Assembly: GCA_013812655.1 (NCBI GenBank)
Contig: JACCTC010000127.1
Location: 1-64,000, forward strand
DNA from: Deltaproteobacteria bacterium
GTDB taxonomy: Bacteria > Myxococcota_A > Polyangia > Haliangiales > Haliangiaceae
Reading direction: 5' to 3'
DNA: 64,000 bases
How positions within the stretch are numbered: position 1 is the stretch's first letter; each line of letters starts with the position of its first letter. Positions 36,251 through 45,307 of the stretch are shown here, in pieces. Made by a program: the position numbers and the translations under genes. A model generated the notes under the pieces. It was not told the origin of the DNA. It did no database searches and saw nothing but the letters and a program-made list of their open reading frames with translations.

Positions 36251-37813
36251 CTACTTGCGAAGCTCGAAGTTCTTGACCGCGACGCCATTGGGATCGATCA
36301 CGACGTCGAGCGTCTGCTCCTTGAAGCCAGGCGCTGTTGCCTTCGCCTTGTACGTGCCCGGCGGCAGATCGATCGACACCGTGCCGTCCGCGGCGGCGGT
36401 CGCGGTCGCGCCACTCGGCTCGATCGTGACGATGCCACCCGGGATCGGCTTGCCGGTGCCGGCTGCACGGAGCACCGCACGGAGCTGACCCGGTGGCAGC
36501 AGCGGCTCGAGCGCCAGCTTCGCGACCGTGTTCGGTCCCTTCACGAGCGTCAGCGTCTGGGTCGCGGGCTTCTTGCCCTCGACCTCGACGGCGAGCTCGC
36601 CGATGGTGTCGTCGAGGTTCGTGGTGCCCGCGACCGTCTTGCCGATCGGCAGCCGGGGCACCGTGTAGTTGCCCTTGTCGTCGGTGGCGCCGGTACCGGA
36701 GTGGTTCTTGAGCTTGATCGTGACCCGCGCGCCTACGACCGGCTTGCCGGCCTCGTCGGTGATCGTGCCGGTGACGTCGGCGTACTCGATGACCTCGACG
36801 TCGGCCGGGTTCACGTTCTTGGTGATGTGGTCGTCGCTCGCGAGCCGACGCGTGCCGCCGAACCGTCCCTGCAGACCGATGCCTCCCGTGATCGCCGGCT
36901 CGTACGCGATCAGCGGGACGTAGTTCATCATCACCTCCGTGGCCTCGATGCCCGGGACCTTCGCGACCTCGACGAAAGCCAGCAGCGACCACTGGTCTGT
37001 CAGGTGCAGCCCGCCGTGCACACCGCCGCGAAGCAGCGGTCCGGGCGCGCCATCGCCGATGAAGAAGTCGATGCTGCCCTCGGCGCCGACGAACGCCTTG
37101 CCCGCGGGGACCGTGATGTGCGCGCCGCCGACGACGGCGTGAAACTCCGACACGCCGAGCGAGATCCGATCCGCGACCGATAGCCGCTCCGGCTCCTCGA
37201 CGGACTTCGCGCTGTTGTCGAGCCGGAACCCGGCGTTGAAGCTCAACGTGCCGGGCCCCGCCTGCAGCGACAGCAGCCCGCGCGCCTCGACCGAGATCGC
37301 GGATCCCGCGACCGACGGCGCGTCCTTGCCAGGGACCCAGACGCCGAGCTGACCGCCGATCGTCAGCGAGCCCATCGGCTTGCCGGCGCGCACGATCAGC
37401 CGTGGATCACCGACGTAGCCGTCTTCCTTCTTGCCGTCGGTTGTCCGAGGGACGCCGAAGTGACGGTCGTAGCGGCCGTCGAGCGTCAGCGCGATCGTGA
37501 ACAGATCGGTCGGCGCGTACGCGAATGCAAGGTTGCCAACACCACGCCCGAACCGATGCTTGTTGCCGCCCTGGTCGGGTAGAAGCCCGCTGCGCCAGCC
37601 GAAGCCGCCGAGCGTCGCTACCGCGAACGTCCCTGCCGGGAGCGTCAGCGCACTCGCAGCGTGAATGCCGCCGGGCAGCGCACCGTAGCCAAGCTGGAGC
37701 AGAGGCCCGGCGACCTCGACATCCGCCGTCGCCGAGACCTCGGCCGTCGCGGGCTGAGCGAGCGCGGACGCCGCGACCAGCATGCACAGGCAAGTTGCTC
37801 CCCAGCGACGCAT
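36251..37813 (-). CDS. Outer-membrane barrel protein with carboxypeptidase-regulatory-like domains
   Basis: 520 aa with a signal peptide (MRRWGATCLCMLVAASALAQ). Residues about 25-330 form a beta-barrel of the type seen in OmpA/porin-like proteins. The C-terminal 190 residues have two Ig-like carboxypeptidase-regulatory-like domains (ADVTGTITDEAGKPVVGARV, and a PEGA-like GGIVTIEPSGATATAAADGT). These domains commonly act as stalks on surface proteins. ATG at 37813 was chosen for the signal. Confidence 0.82.
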   Translation of the reverse strand: MRRWGATCLCMLVAASALAQPATAEVSATADVEVAGPLLQLGYGALPGGIHAASALTLPAGTFAVATLGGFGWRSGLLPDQGGNKHRFGRGVGNLAFAYAPTDLFTIALTLDGRYDRHFGVPRTTDGKKEDGYVGDPRLIVRAGKPMGSLTIGGQLGVWVPGKDAPSVAGSAISVEARGLLSLQAGPGTLSFNAGFRLDNSAKSVEEPERLSVADRISLGVSEFHAVVGGAHITVPAGKAFVGAEGSIDFFIGDGAPGPLLRGGVHGGLHLTDQWSLLAFVEVAKVPGIEATEVMMNYVPLIAYEPAITGGIGLQGRFGGTRRLASDDHITKNVNPADVEVIEYADVTGTITDEAGKPVVGARVTIKLKNHSGTGATDDKGNYTVPRLPIGKTVAGTTNLDDTIGELAVEVEGKKPATQTLTLVKGPNTVAKLALEPLLPPGQLRAVLRAAGTGKPIPGGIVTIEPSGATATAAADGTVSIDLPPGTYKAKATAPGFKEQTLDVVIDPNGVAVKNFELRK

Positions 37814-37896
37814 CACCGAAAAGTGTACGCGGTTTCCGCTCGCCAATGTCACTGCCCGGACACTCACGAACGGGGCACCTCTGGACTATATAACCG

Positions 37897-39144
37897 TCAA
37901 TATCGCAGCCAGCGGACCATCTCGCGCAGGCTCGGTCGCTTGCCATACATGAGGACGCCAACGCGATAGATCTTCGCCGCCGCGCGGACGACGAGCGCGG
38001 TCGACAGGATCAAGATCCCGAGCGACAGGGCAACCTCCCCGAGCGACGCGCCGCCGAGGACGTAACGCATCGGCATCAGCAGCGGCGACCAGAACGGCAC
38101 CATCGTCATCACCGTCGACGCGGTGCCGCGGGGATCGCTGCTGATCACCTGGAAGCAGAGGACGCCGATCACGAGCAGCATCGTGACGGGCATCTGCACC
38201 TGCTGGGTCTCCTGCTCGGACGACACCATCGCACCTACCGCGGCATACATCGCGGCGTAGAAGAAGAAGCCGATGATGAAATAGGCCAGGACGACGGCGA
38301 TCTCGGCGAGCTCGAGTGCAGGCAATGTCGGGCCGGCGCCAGTCACGCCGAACAACCCGAGGAGCTCGTTGCGGTACGCGAGCGTGATCGCGCCCATCGT
38401 CAACCACACCGAGACCTGGACGAGCCCGGCCGCGCCGACGCCGAGGATCTTCCCGGCCATCAGCGAGCGCGGCTTGACGGCGGCGACCATGAGCTCCATC
38501 ACGCGGCTCGTCTTCTCCTGGACGACGCTGCGCATGACGGCCACGCCGTACAGCGTGATCACCATGTAGAGGATGAAGCTCAGGATGTAACCGACGAAGA
38601 ACGCGGCGAGCCCGGAGGTCGCCTTCGTCGAGCCGGTGTTGAGCTGCGACAGGAAGTTCGGCCGCGCGAGGAGCTTGTCGAGCGTGTCGGGGGAGATGCC
38701 GGCACGCCGCCCGCGCTCGCCCTGGACGACCTTGCGGACGCTCTCCTCGAGCATCATCGCGACGATCTGGCTCGACCCGTTGTCGCCCTCGTAGATGATG
38801 AACTCGCCCTCGAGCGCGTGCTTCGGGATCACGATGAAGCCGTTGATCTCGTTGTCGCGGATGCGATTCTTCGAGGTCTCGTACGACGTCTCGGGTGGGA
38901 CGATCTTCGGGATCCACCGCATACCGCGGAGCTCGGCCGCGATCTGCTCGCCGAGCGCACCGGAGCGATCGACGATCTCGACCTTGGCGCCGACGACGCT
39001 CTTCGACGCGATCAGCGCCGGGATCACGATCATCGCGACCATGAAGACCGGGCCGAGCAGCGTCATCGCGACAAACCACTTCGACTTGACGCGCTCGAGC
39101 AGCTCGCGCCGCGCGATCACGAACGTGTCACGGACGGTCTTCAC
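37897..39144 (-). CDS. ABC-2 type transporter permease (NatB-like)
   Basis: 415 aa. Helix near 25-47 followed by a large extracytoplasmic loop of about 130 residues and then five membrane helices (for example FFVGYILSFILYMVITLYGV). The motif VRDTFVIARRELLERVKSKW at the start and EKTSRVMELMVAAVKPRSLM after the second helix are typical of ABC-2 exporters in the NatB group. The ATG overlaps the ATPase stop by four bases (ATGA). Substrate unknown; sodium, antibiotics or lipids are transported by relatives. Confidence 0.88.
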   Translation of the reverse strand: MKTVRDTFVIARRELLERVKSKWFVAMTLLGPVFMVAMIVIPALIASKSVVGAKVEIVDRSGALGEQIAAELRGMRWIPKIVPPETSYETSKNRIRDNEINGFIVIPKHALEGEFIIYEGDNGSSQIVAMMLEESVRKVVQGERGRRAGISPDTLDKLLARPNFLSQLNTGSTKATSGLAAFFVGYILSFILYMVITLYGVAVMRSVVQEKTSRVMELMVAAVKPRSLMAGKILGVGAAGLVQVSVWLTMGAITLAYRNELLGLFGVTGAGPTLPALELAEIAVVLAYFIIGFFFYAAMYAAVGAMVSSEQETQQVQMPVTMLLVIGVLCFQVISSDPRGTASTVMTMVPFWSPLLMPMRYVLGGASLGEVALSLGILILSTALVVRAAAKIYRVGVLMYGKRPSLREMVRWLRY

Positions 39145-40139
39145 GCGGTCTCCTCGATCTCGTCGCTCTCGTCGGGGCGGCGCTCGGCGACCGCCGCGCT
39201 GTCGCCAACCTTGGCCACGAAGATCTGGTGGAGCGTCGGGGTCACGATCTCGAAGCGGCGCAGCGCGACGCCTGCGGTCACGAATGCCGCGAGCAGCTGT
39301 GGCGGCGTTGCACCGTCGGCAAGCCTGACCTCGTAATCGGCATGATCGCCGGCGAGCGGCGGGCGTTTCTCGGCGACGAGCGCGCGATCCTGGATCACGA
39401 CCTCGGCCTTGTCACGGGCGATCTCGTCGGCGACCTCGATCGCGATCAGGCCATCGAGCGCCGAGGCACGCTTGATGTCACGTAGCTTGCCGTCGAGGAC
39501 CTTCTTGCCGCGCGCGATGATGCAGACCGCGTCGCAGACCTTCTCGGCCTGCTCCATGACGTGCGTCGAGAACAGCACGGTGCGGCCGGCTTTGCGGATC
39601 TCGTCGACGACGTCGCGCAGCACCTCGGAGTTGATCGGATCGAGGCCACTCCACGGCTCGTCGAGGATCACCAGCGCGGGCTCGTGGATCAGCGCGGTCG
39701 CGAACTGCACCTTCTGCTGCATGCCCTTCGAGAGGTCCTGCACCTTGTTCTTCGTCCACTGCGAGAGGCCGAGCCGGTCGAGCCAGGTGCCCGCGCGCTT
39801 CTTCGACTCGGCGCGCGACAACCCGCGCAGCTCGCCCATGAACTCGATCATGTCGATCACGCGCATCTTCGGGTAGAGCCCGCGCTCCTCGGGGAGGTAG
39901 CCGATGTAGGGAGCCGATTCGGCGCCCGGCTTGAGACCGTCGAGCACGGTGATCGTGCCGTGGTCGGGCGCGATGATGTCCGTGATCATGCGGAGCGTCG
40001 TCGACTTGCCGGCGCCGTTCGGGCCGAGGATCCCGTAGGCGACGCCGCGCGGCACCGTGAACGACACCCGCTCGACGGCGACATGGTTGCCGAACTGCTT
40101 CGTGACCTCGTTGACGACGAGCGCGTTCGCGGACTTCAC
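39141..40139 (-). CDS. ABC transporter ATPase (NatA-like)
   Basis: 332 aa with Walker [10 protein letters not shown], signature [10 protein letters not shown], Walker [13 protein letters not shown] and a C-terminal DUF4162-like extension after about 220. It begins at GTG 40139, overlapping the pyrB stop as GTGA, so its translation is coupled to pyrB. It forms the energy unit of the following permease. Coupling an exporter to a pyrimidine gene may only reflect operon packing. Confidence 0.92.
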   Translation of the reverse strand: MKSANALVVNEVTKQFGNHVAVERVSFTVPRGVAYGILGPNGAGKSTTLRMITDIIAPDHGTITVLDGLKPGAESAPYIGYLPEERGLYPKMRVIDMIEFMGELRGLSRAESKKRAGTWLDRLGLSQWTKNKVQDLSKGMQQKVQFATALIHEPALVILDEPWSGLDPINSEVLRDVVDEIRKAGRTVLFSTHVMEQAEKVCDAVCIIARGKKVLDGKLRDIKRASALDGLIAIEVADEIARDKAEVVIQDRALVAEKRPPLAGDHADYEVRLADGATPPQLLAAFVTAGVALRRFEIVTPTLHQIFVAKVGDSAAVAERRPDESDEIEETA

Positions 40140-41107
40140 GCGGCCGCCGGCCTCGCCGCGGGCCACGCCTCGGGCCCGAGGATCGCGCGCTCGAGCACGG
40201 CCATCCGGACCGCGACGCCCCAGCTGACCTGGCTCAGGATCACCGCGCGCGGACCATCGGCGACCTGTGGCGACAGCTCGACGCCGCGATTGATCGGGCC
40301 CGGGTGCATCACGATCGCGTCGGGCTTCGCGTAGGCCAGCGAGCGCTCGGAGAGCCCGAACGTGCGCGACAGCTCGCGGGTATTCGGGAACCGCGGCGCC
40401 TCGCCCTCGAAGCGCTCGTGCTGGACCCGCAGCATCATCACGACGTCGGCGCCCTCGAGCCCCTCGTCGAGCCGGGTCACGACGCGCACTCGCTCGCGCG
40501 TGAGGTCGCCGCCGATCAGCTCGATGCCGCGCGGGATCAGCGTCCACGGCGCGACGAGCCGCACCCGCGCTCCGAGCTTCGCGAGACAGAGGATGTTCGA
40601 GCGCGCGACCCGCGAGTGCGAGATGTCGCCGACGATCGCGATCTCGAGGCCCTCGACCTTGCCCTTGTTGCGGCGGATCGTGGCGGCGTCGAGGAGCGCC
40701 TGGGTCGGGTGCTCGTGCTGGCCATCGCCGGCGTTGATCACCGCGCAGCTGACCTCCTTCGTCAGCATCGCCGCGGCACCGCCGAACGAGTGGCGGACGA
40801 CGATGCAGTCGGGGAACATCGCCTCGAGGTTGTCGGCGGTGTCGAGCAGCGTCTCGCCCTTGCTCGTCGACGACGCGGACGCGCTGATGTTGATCGCCTC
40901 GGCAGACAGCCGCTTCGCCGCGATCTCGAACGACGTGCGCGTGCGCGTCGAGTTCTCGAAGAACATGTTGATCACCGTGCGACCGCGCAGCGACGTCAGC
41001 TTCTTGATCGGCTCGCTCGCGAGAGACCAGTACGCGTCGGCGTGGTCCAGGATCCGGATGATCTCCACCGCTTCGAGGTCAGCGATGCTCACCAGGTGAT
41101 GCGGCAC
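40136..41107 (-). CDS. pyrB: Aspartate carbamoyltransferase, catalytic subunit
   Basis: 323 aa, standard length for the catalytic chain. The carbamoyl-phosphate loop STRTRTSFE, the conserved SASSTSKGE flexible loop (Lys), HEHPTQ, and the C-terminal [10 protein letters not shown] are all present. It makes carbamoyl-aspartate, the first committed step of pyrimidine synthesis. No pyrI or pyrC is adjacent, as is common in this group. The start at ATG 41107 lies 22 bp from the divergent kinase gene. Confidence 0.95.
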   Translation of the reverse strand: MPHHLVSIADLEAVEIIRILDHADAYWSLASEPIKKLTSLRGRTVINMFFENSTRTRTSFEIAAKRLSAEAINISASASSTSKGETLLDTADNLEAMFPDCIVVRHSFGGAAAMLTKEVSCAVINAGDGQHEHPTQALLDAATIRRNKGKVEGLEIAIVGDISHSRVARSNILCLAKLGARVRLVAPWTLIPRGIELIGGDLTRERVRVVTRLDEGLEGADVVMMLRVQHERFEGEAPRFPNTRELSRTFGLSERSLAYAKPDAIVMHPGPINRGVELSPQVADGPRAVILSQVSWGVAVRMAVLERAILGPEAWPAARPAAA

Positions 41108-41129
41108 GTCCCTCGTATAGCAGAACCTA

Positions 41130-42002
41130 ATGATATGGTGGGTCGTGTCCGGAGATCGGGTCGATCGGACCGGTCAGATCATCGGTGGGCGATTTCGCAT
41201 CGATGCGCTGATCGGCAAGGGTTCGATGGCGGACGTCTACCGCGCCCTCGACGCGACGACCAACGAGTTTGTCGCTCTCAAGATCTTGCGGACCTCGCTC
41301 GACGGTGACCCGGCCGCCCGCCAGCGGTTCACCCGCGAGGCCGAGGTTCAGGCGCGGCTCCGGCACCGCAACGTCGCGTCGCTGCTCGCCACCGGCGTCA
41401 CCGAGCAGACCGAGCCATATCTCGCGATGGAGCTGCTGCGCGGCAAGACGCTACGCGGCGTGATCAAGCGCGAGGGCCAGCTCGAGCCGCGACGCGCCGC
41501 GAGCTACACGTGGCAGGCGTTGCAGGGGCTCGCGGCGGTCCACGCGGCCGGCGTCCTCCATCGCGATCTCAAGCCCGCGAACATCATGCTCGAGCCCTCG
41601 GTGGGTCCCACCGATCGCGTCGTGCTGATCGACTTCGGGTTCGCGAGCGTCGAGGGCAGCGCCAAGCTCACGCAGCAAGGGGCGATCGTCGGCAGCCTGT
41701 CGTACATCGCGCCCGAGCGCCTGCGCGGCGAGGAGATCGATCAGCGCAGCGATCTCTACGCGATCGGTATCATCCTGTACGAGCTGCTGACCGGAGAGCT
41801 GCCATTCGACGCGGCGAACGATCTCGATCTCGTCGACCAGCACCTGTCAGCGCCGCCGCCACCGCTCGGGCCCCAGTTTCCGCCGGCGTTCGCCGCTCTG
41901 ATCGAACGCGCCCTCGCCAAGCACCAGGAGGACCGGTTCCCGGACGCGCTCGCGATGGCTGCGGCCCTCGAGGCTGCGGCCGTGGAGCTGGGTCAGTCCT
42001 GA
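41130..42002 (+). CDS. Eukaryotic-like Ser/Thr protein kinase, soluble
   Basis: 290 aa with the full kinase set: glycine loop GKGSMADVY, Lys51 (VALKIL), [11 protein letters not shown] (about 144-154), DFGFAS (about 168), GSLSYIAPE and [16 protein letters not shown]. It should be active. It lacks the membrane helix and sensory C-terminal domains common to bacterial kinases of this class. The start shown is the ATG at 41130; the GTG at 41145 is an equal candidate because the first residues (MIWW) look unlike the family. Its target is unknown. Confidence 0.9.
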   Translation: MIWWVVSGDRVDRTGQIIGGRFRIDALIGKGSMADVYRALDATTNEFVALKILRTSLDGDPAARQRFTREAEVQARLRHRNVASLLATGVTEQTEPYLAMELLRGKTLRGVIKREGQLEPRRAASYTWQALQGLAAVHAAGVLHRDLKPANIMLEPSVGPTDRVVLIDFGFASVEGSAKLTQQGAIVGSLSYIAPERLRGEEIDQRSDLYAIGIILYELLTGELPFDAANDLDLVDQHLSAPPPPLGPQFPPAFAALIERALAKHQEDRFPDALAMAAALEAAAVELGQS

Positions 42003-42054
42003 TCTTCGAAACGCAGGTTTACAGCCGCGAGCAGCACCTCCGGTCCGCTACCCG

Positions 42055-42414
42055 TCAGCGACGTGTGCTGAGGGTCCACAGCAGCTGGGCAAGCGCTGCG
42101 CCTGCCTCGGCGTCCCGCGATTTCCACATCGCAGCGAGCAGCGCTGCTTTCGTGGTCGGCGCCACGACGCGAATGACCTTCGCCTCGATCAAGAACTTCG
42201 GTGCGAGCTCGGGAACGTCGAACTGAATTCGGATGAGCTCGCCCGTCTCGAACTCGACATTGCGATCGTTGCGCAAGAGGACGCCGCCGGCAGAGATGTT
42301 GATGACGGTAAGGGTCTCGCTCTGCCTGTCGTGAGTCAGCCCGACCTGCACGACGAGCTCGAAACGCTCTTGCTGTCGGCGTTCAGCACCGGGACGCGAC
42401 TGCTCTTCGGACAT
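42055..42414 (-). CDS. PilZ-domain protein
   Basis: 119 aa. The c-di-GMP-binding motifs are present: RxxxR as RRQQERFELVV (Arg pair near 12-16) and D/NxSxxG as NISAGGVLL (near 37). The rest fits the PilZ beta-barrel, with a short helical tail. In myxobacteria many PilZ proteins tune motility and polysaccharide production. ATG at 42414 gives the natural start; an in-frame upstream extension is arginine/serine-rich shadow sequence. Confidence 0.85.
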   Translation of the reverse strand: MSEEQSRPGAERRQQERFELVVQVGLTHDRQSETLTVINISAGGVLLRNDRNVEFETGELIRIQFDVPELAPKFLIEAKVIRVVAPTTKAALLAAMWKSRDAEAGAALAQLLWTLSTRR

Positions 42415-42503
42415 GCGTGAAGCATGAACGATTCTGTCGGGCGAAGCAGCTCTACATGCGGGCGCGTGTGCCGAACCGGGACGGCACCCGCTAGACTGCG
42501 GCG

Positions 42504-43883
42504 GTGAAGCTCCCGCCAGGACCGAGCACGCAGCCGATCGTGAGCATCGTGCGCTGGCTGCGATCACCGCTGCCGATGCTCGACGAGCTCGCAGCCGCGT
42601 ATGGCACGGCGTTCTCGCTACGCATCCCGCGTATGCCCGAGCCCATGGTCTTCTTCTCGGATCCGGCCGCGATCAAGGAGATCTGGTCCAGCGACCCGGA
42701 GACGCTGCGCGCGGGCGAGGCCAACATCATCCTGCGCGCCGCGCTTGGCCCGAGCTCGCTGTTGCTCCTTGACGGCGTCGAGCACCTGCGCGAGCGGCGG
42801 CTGATGCTGCCGCCGTTTCACGGCGATCGCATGCGCGCATATGGCGCGGCGATGCGTGACGCGACGCTGCGCGAGGTCGGGCGTTGGCCCATCGGCCGCA
42901 CGCTCCCGGTGCACGCATCGATGCAGGCGATCACACTCGATGTGATCATGCGGACGATCTTCGGCGTCGGCGATGATCCCGAGCTCGCGCCGCTGCGCGA
43001 TGCGCTCGTGCGGTGGACGACGCTCGGCACCTCGCGCGTCGGCACCGCGCTGCTCTTGCTCACGCCTCCCGAGTACGCGCAGCGTGTGCAAGCGCTCGCC
43101 TCGCGCGGTGTCGGTCGCTTCTTGCCGTGGGCGCCGATCGTGCGCGCGCAACGTGACGCGGATCGCCTCGTGCGCGACATCATCGCGCAGCGCCGGCGCG
43201 ACGGGACGGCAGGCCGCGATGACGTGCTGTCGATGCTGCTCGACGCCCGCGACGAGCATGGCAACGCGATGACCGACGACGAGCTGCGCGACGAGATGCT
43301 CACGCTCCTCCTCGCCGGGCACGAGACAACCGCGACCACGCTGGCGTGGGCGCTCCACCACCTGCTCGCGAGTCCGGCATGGCTCGCGCGTGTGCGTGCG
43401 GAGGTTGACGAGGTCGTCGGCGTGCGCGGACTCGTCGCGAGTGAACACCTGGAGCGCCTCGTACTCGTCGACGCGACGATCAAGGAAACGCTGCGGCTCA
43501 CGCCGATCATCCCGCTCGTGGCGCGCCGCGTCGCGCGTCCGACGACGATCGGCGGCTACGCGTTGCCGGCGAACTCGATCGCGTGCGCATCGATCTACCT
43601 CGTCCACCATCGCGCCGACCTGTGGTCCGAGCCGAGGCGATTCGACCCGTCGCGCTTCGTCGGCAAGAAGCCCGATCCGACGCACTACTTCCCGTTCGGC
43701 GGCGGAACGCGGCGGTGTCTGGGGATGGCGTTCGCGAGCTACGAGATGAAGGTCGTGCTCGCCTCGCTGCTCGCGCACGTTGATCTTGCTCCGGCACCCG
43801 GCGCGCGCGTGCGGCTCGTGCGCCGCGGCATCACGCTCGCACCGTCAGGCGGGATGCCGCTGATCGTCACTCGCCGTCGATAA
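42504..43883 (+). CDS. Cytochrome P450
   Basis: 459 aa with the standard motifs: I-helix LLLAGHETTATTLAW, K-helix ETLR (ExxR), and heme-binding FPFGGGTRRCLGMAFA with the Cys ligand. N-terminus MKLPPGPSTQPIVS begins at GTG with no membrane anchor, so it is a soluble bacterial P450. It shares an 89-bp divergent region with the PilZ gene. Redox partners are not adjacent. Substrate unknown; such P450s act on fatty acids, steroids or natural products. Confidence 0.92.
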   Translation: MKLPPGPSTQPIVSIVRWLRSPLPMLDELAAAYGTAFSLRIPRMPEPMVFFSDPAAIKEIWSSDPETLRAGEANIILRAALGPSSLLLLDGVEHLRERRLMLPPFHGDRMRAYGAAMRDATLREVGRWPIGRTLPVHASMQAITLDVIMRTIFGVGDDPELAPLRDALVRWTTLGTSRVGTALLLLTPPEYAQRVQALASRGVGRFLPWAPIVRAQRDADRLVRDIIAQRRRDGTAGRDDVLSMLLDARDEHGNAMTDDELRDEMLTLLLAGHETTATTLAWALHHLLASPAWLARVRAEVDEVVGVRGLVASEHLERLVLVDATIKETLRLTPIIPLVARRVARPTTIGGYALPANSIACASIYLVHHRADLWSEPRRFDPSRFVGKKPDPTHYFPFGGGTRRCLGMAFASYEMKVVLASLLAHVDLAPAPGARVRLVRRGITLAPSGGMPLIVTRRR

Positions 43884-44039
43884 GCCAGTTGTTCGGCGGG
43901 TAACGTTCGTAAAGCGCCGCCGTCATCTGCGGATCTGCCGTGACGGCTTGAATAAATCCGCGACCGGCCTGCGCGGCCGAACTGCCGAGGTGCAGGGTGC
44001 ACGGTAGACCGGACGGCTCTCCGAGGCGTTCGAGTCGGG

Positions 44040-44651
44040 ATGTTCCGAGTGCTCGCGTTCTTGGGTTGTCTGGTAGCTGCCACGCCGGTGGCCGCCGGCC
44101 CCCCGCGCGTGGTGGCCCACCCGCCGCTCCCTGCGTGGTCGGTCGGCGTGTCGTTCGGCGGCCTCGCCGCATCGCTCGGCCCGGTCGCGGTCGGCGGCAT
44201 GGGCGGCACGGCCGAGCTCGCCCTGGGACACGAGCGCTGGCAGCTGTTCGGCGAGGCCACGGTGATGCGCGTCACCGCCGGCGATCATGACGCACCGGTT
44301 GTCGGGATGCGCCAGCGCGCCGGGCTCGGCGCGCGCTACCTCGCTCGCTCGTTCCACCTCGACCGCAGTGGTGGGGTCGAGCTGATGCTGGAGGCGGGCC
44401 TCGGCGCCGAGGCGTATCGCTGGTCCGGCGGCGGCCATCTCGCGCGGCCCGATCTGGGTTTTGGCTGGAGCGTGAAGGTGCGGATGTTCCACCTGCCGCT
44501 CTCCGTCGGCCTCGGGATCCGACTCGCGGTCTCACCATCGTTCGGCGATACCGGAACGGCGGCGCGCGTGGTCTGTCGTGGCGTGTGTCCACCGACGGCA
44601 GCGCGGCCGCTCGACTTCAGCTTCTCGCCGACGCTGGGGATCTCGTGGTGA
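44040..44651 (+). CDS. Small outer-membrane beta-barrel protein A
   Basis: 203 aa. Signal MFRVLAFLGCLVAATPVAAG, then an alternating strand pattern (SVGVSFGGLAASLGPVAVGG, GGVELMLEAGLGAEAYRWSG) of a small 8-stranded-like barrel ending in LGISW (terminal aromatic residue, typical of BAM substrates). Overlaps the next gene as GTGA. Function unknown. Confidence 0.75.
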   Translation: MFRVLAFLGCLVAATPVAAGPPRVVAHPPLPAWSVGVSFGGLAASLGPVAVGGMGGTAELALGHERWQLFGEATVMRVTAGDHDAPVVGMRQRAGLGARYLARSFHLDRSGGVELMLEAGLGAEAYRWSGGGHLARPDLGFGWSVKVRMFHLPLSVGLGIRLAVSPSFGDTGTAARVVCRGVCPPTAARPLDFSFSPTLGISW

Positions 44652-45289
44652 GCCGCGCGACGATCTTCGTGGCGCTCGTCGTGGCGCTTTTTGCGGCGGG
44701 CCCGGCAGGCGCCGACGTCATGATCGCGCACGATCCACCACCGGCTCGTCCCCCGATCCCGGTGGTCGATGTGGCCGAGGTCGAGCCCGCGCCTGCCGTG
44801 GGTTCGCTGGGCTTCCGCCTCGGCCTCGGCAGTATCGTGGTGGATGACGTGCTGCGGGTCGTCGGGGCGTTTGGCGCCGCGTGGAACCGCCCGCTCACGA
44901 CCTCCACGGACATCGGGCTCGAGTACGAATGGCTTCATGTCGGCGCGACAACCGCAGAGCCCGGCGCCGAGCCGCGTGGCAGCGGGACTGGCCATCGCGC
45001 GAGTGCGACCGTGCGCTACGAGCTCGCGCACACAACCACGTCGCGTATCCAGCTACGCTTCTACGTCGCCGCCGAGGCCGGCCTGGGCGCGACGTACGTG
45101 TCCGATCCATCGCTCGGCGACCGCCTGATCGGTCATGCCCTGCTAGGGCTGCGCGCCGGCTACGAGCTGCCCGCGCCCGGACCCTCGCCATCGAAAACCT
45201 TCGACGCGCACCTCCTGGTTCGCGCCTTGCCGACGACCGAGGGTACGGGGTGGTTGTTCGGCCTCGGCATGGAGTGGGGCGGCGGCTGA
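44648..45289 (+). CDS. Small outer-membrane beta-barrel protein B
   Basis: 213 aa. Signal VSRATIFVALVVALFAAGPAGA at GTG 44648, a Pro-rich linker, then strands such as SLGFRLGLGSIVVDD and RIQLRFYVAAEAGLGATY. It is translationally coupled to gene A and probably forms a pair with it. Function unknown. Confidence 0.75.
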   Translation: MSRATIFVALVVALFAAGPAGADVMIAHDPPPARPPIPVVDVAEVEPAPAVGSLGFRLGLGSIVVDDVLRVVGAFGAAWNRPLTTSTDIGLEYEWLHVGATTAEPGAEPRGSGTGHRASATVRYELAHTTTSRIQLRFYVAAEAGLGATYVSDPSLGDRLIGHALLGLRAGYELPAPGPSPSKTFDAHLLVRALPTTEGTGWLFGLGMEWGGG

Positions 45290-45307
45290 GCTGGCGGCTG
45301 GCCGCGA

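Noticed and set aside
30593-36276. Very long open frames on the plus strand opposite the MCE, lipoprotein and FecR genes, and similar frames elsewhere (for example 15542-17986 and 8977-11262)
   Set aside because: They lie antisense to genes with clear domains and are rich in Arg, Asp and Leu, as expected when the frame of a GC-rich gene is read backward. No motif or signal supports them.
41130-41145. Certain start codon for the Ser/Thr kinase
   Set aside because: ATG 41130 and GTG 41145 are both possible. Neither has a strong Shine-Dalgarno, so the start was left open in the annotation.
43867-43985. Short minus-strand open frame after the P450 gene ending in a plausible peptide (ALYERYPPNNWLIDGE)
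   Set aside because: No start codon gives a sensible protein, the wobble positions are less GC-rich than in real genes here, and upstream it overlaps the next gene in antisense. It could be a relic, but the evidence is too weak.
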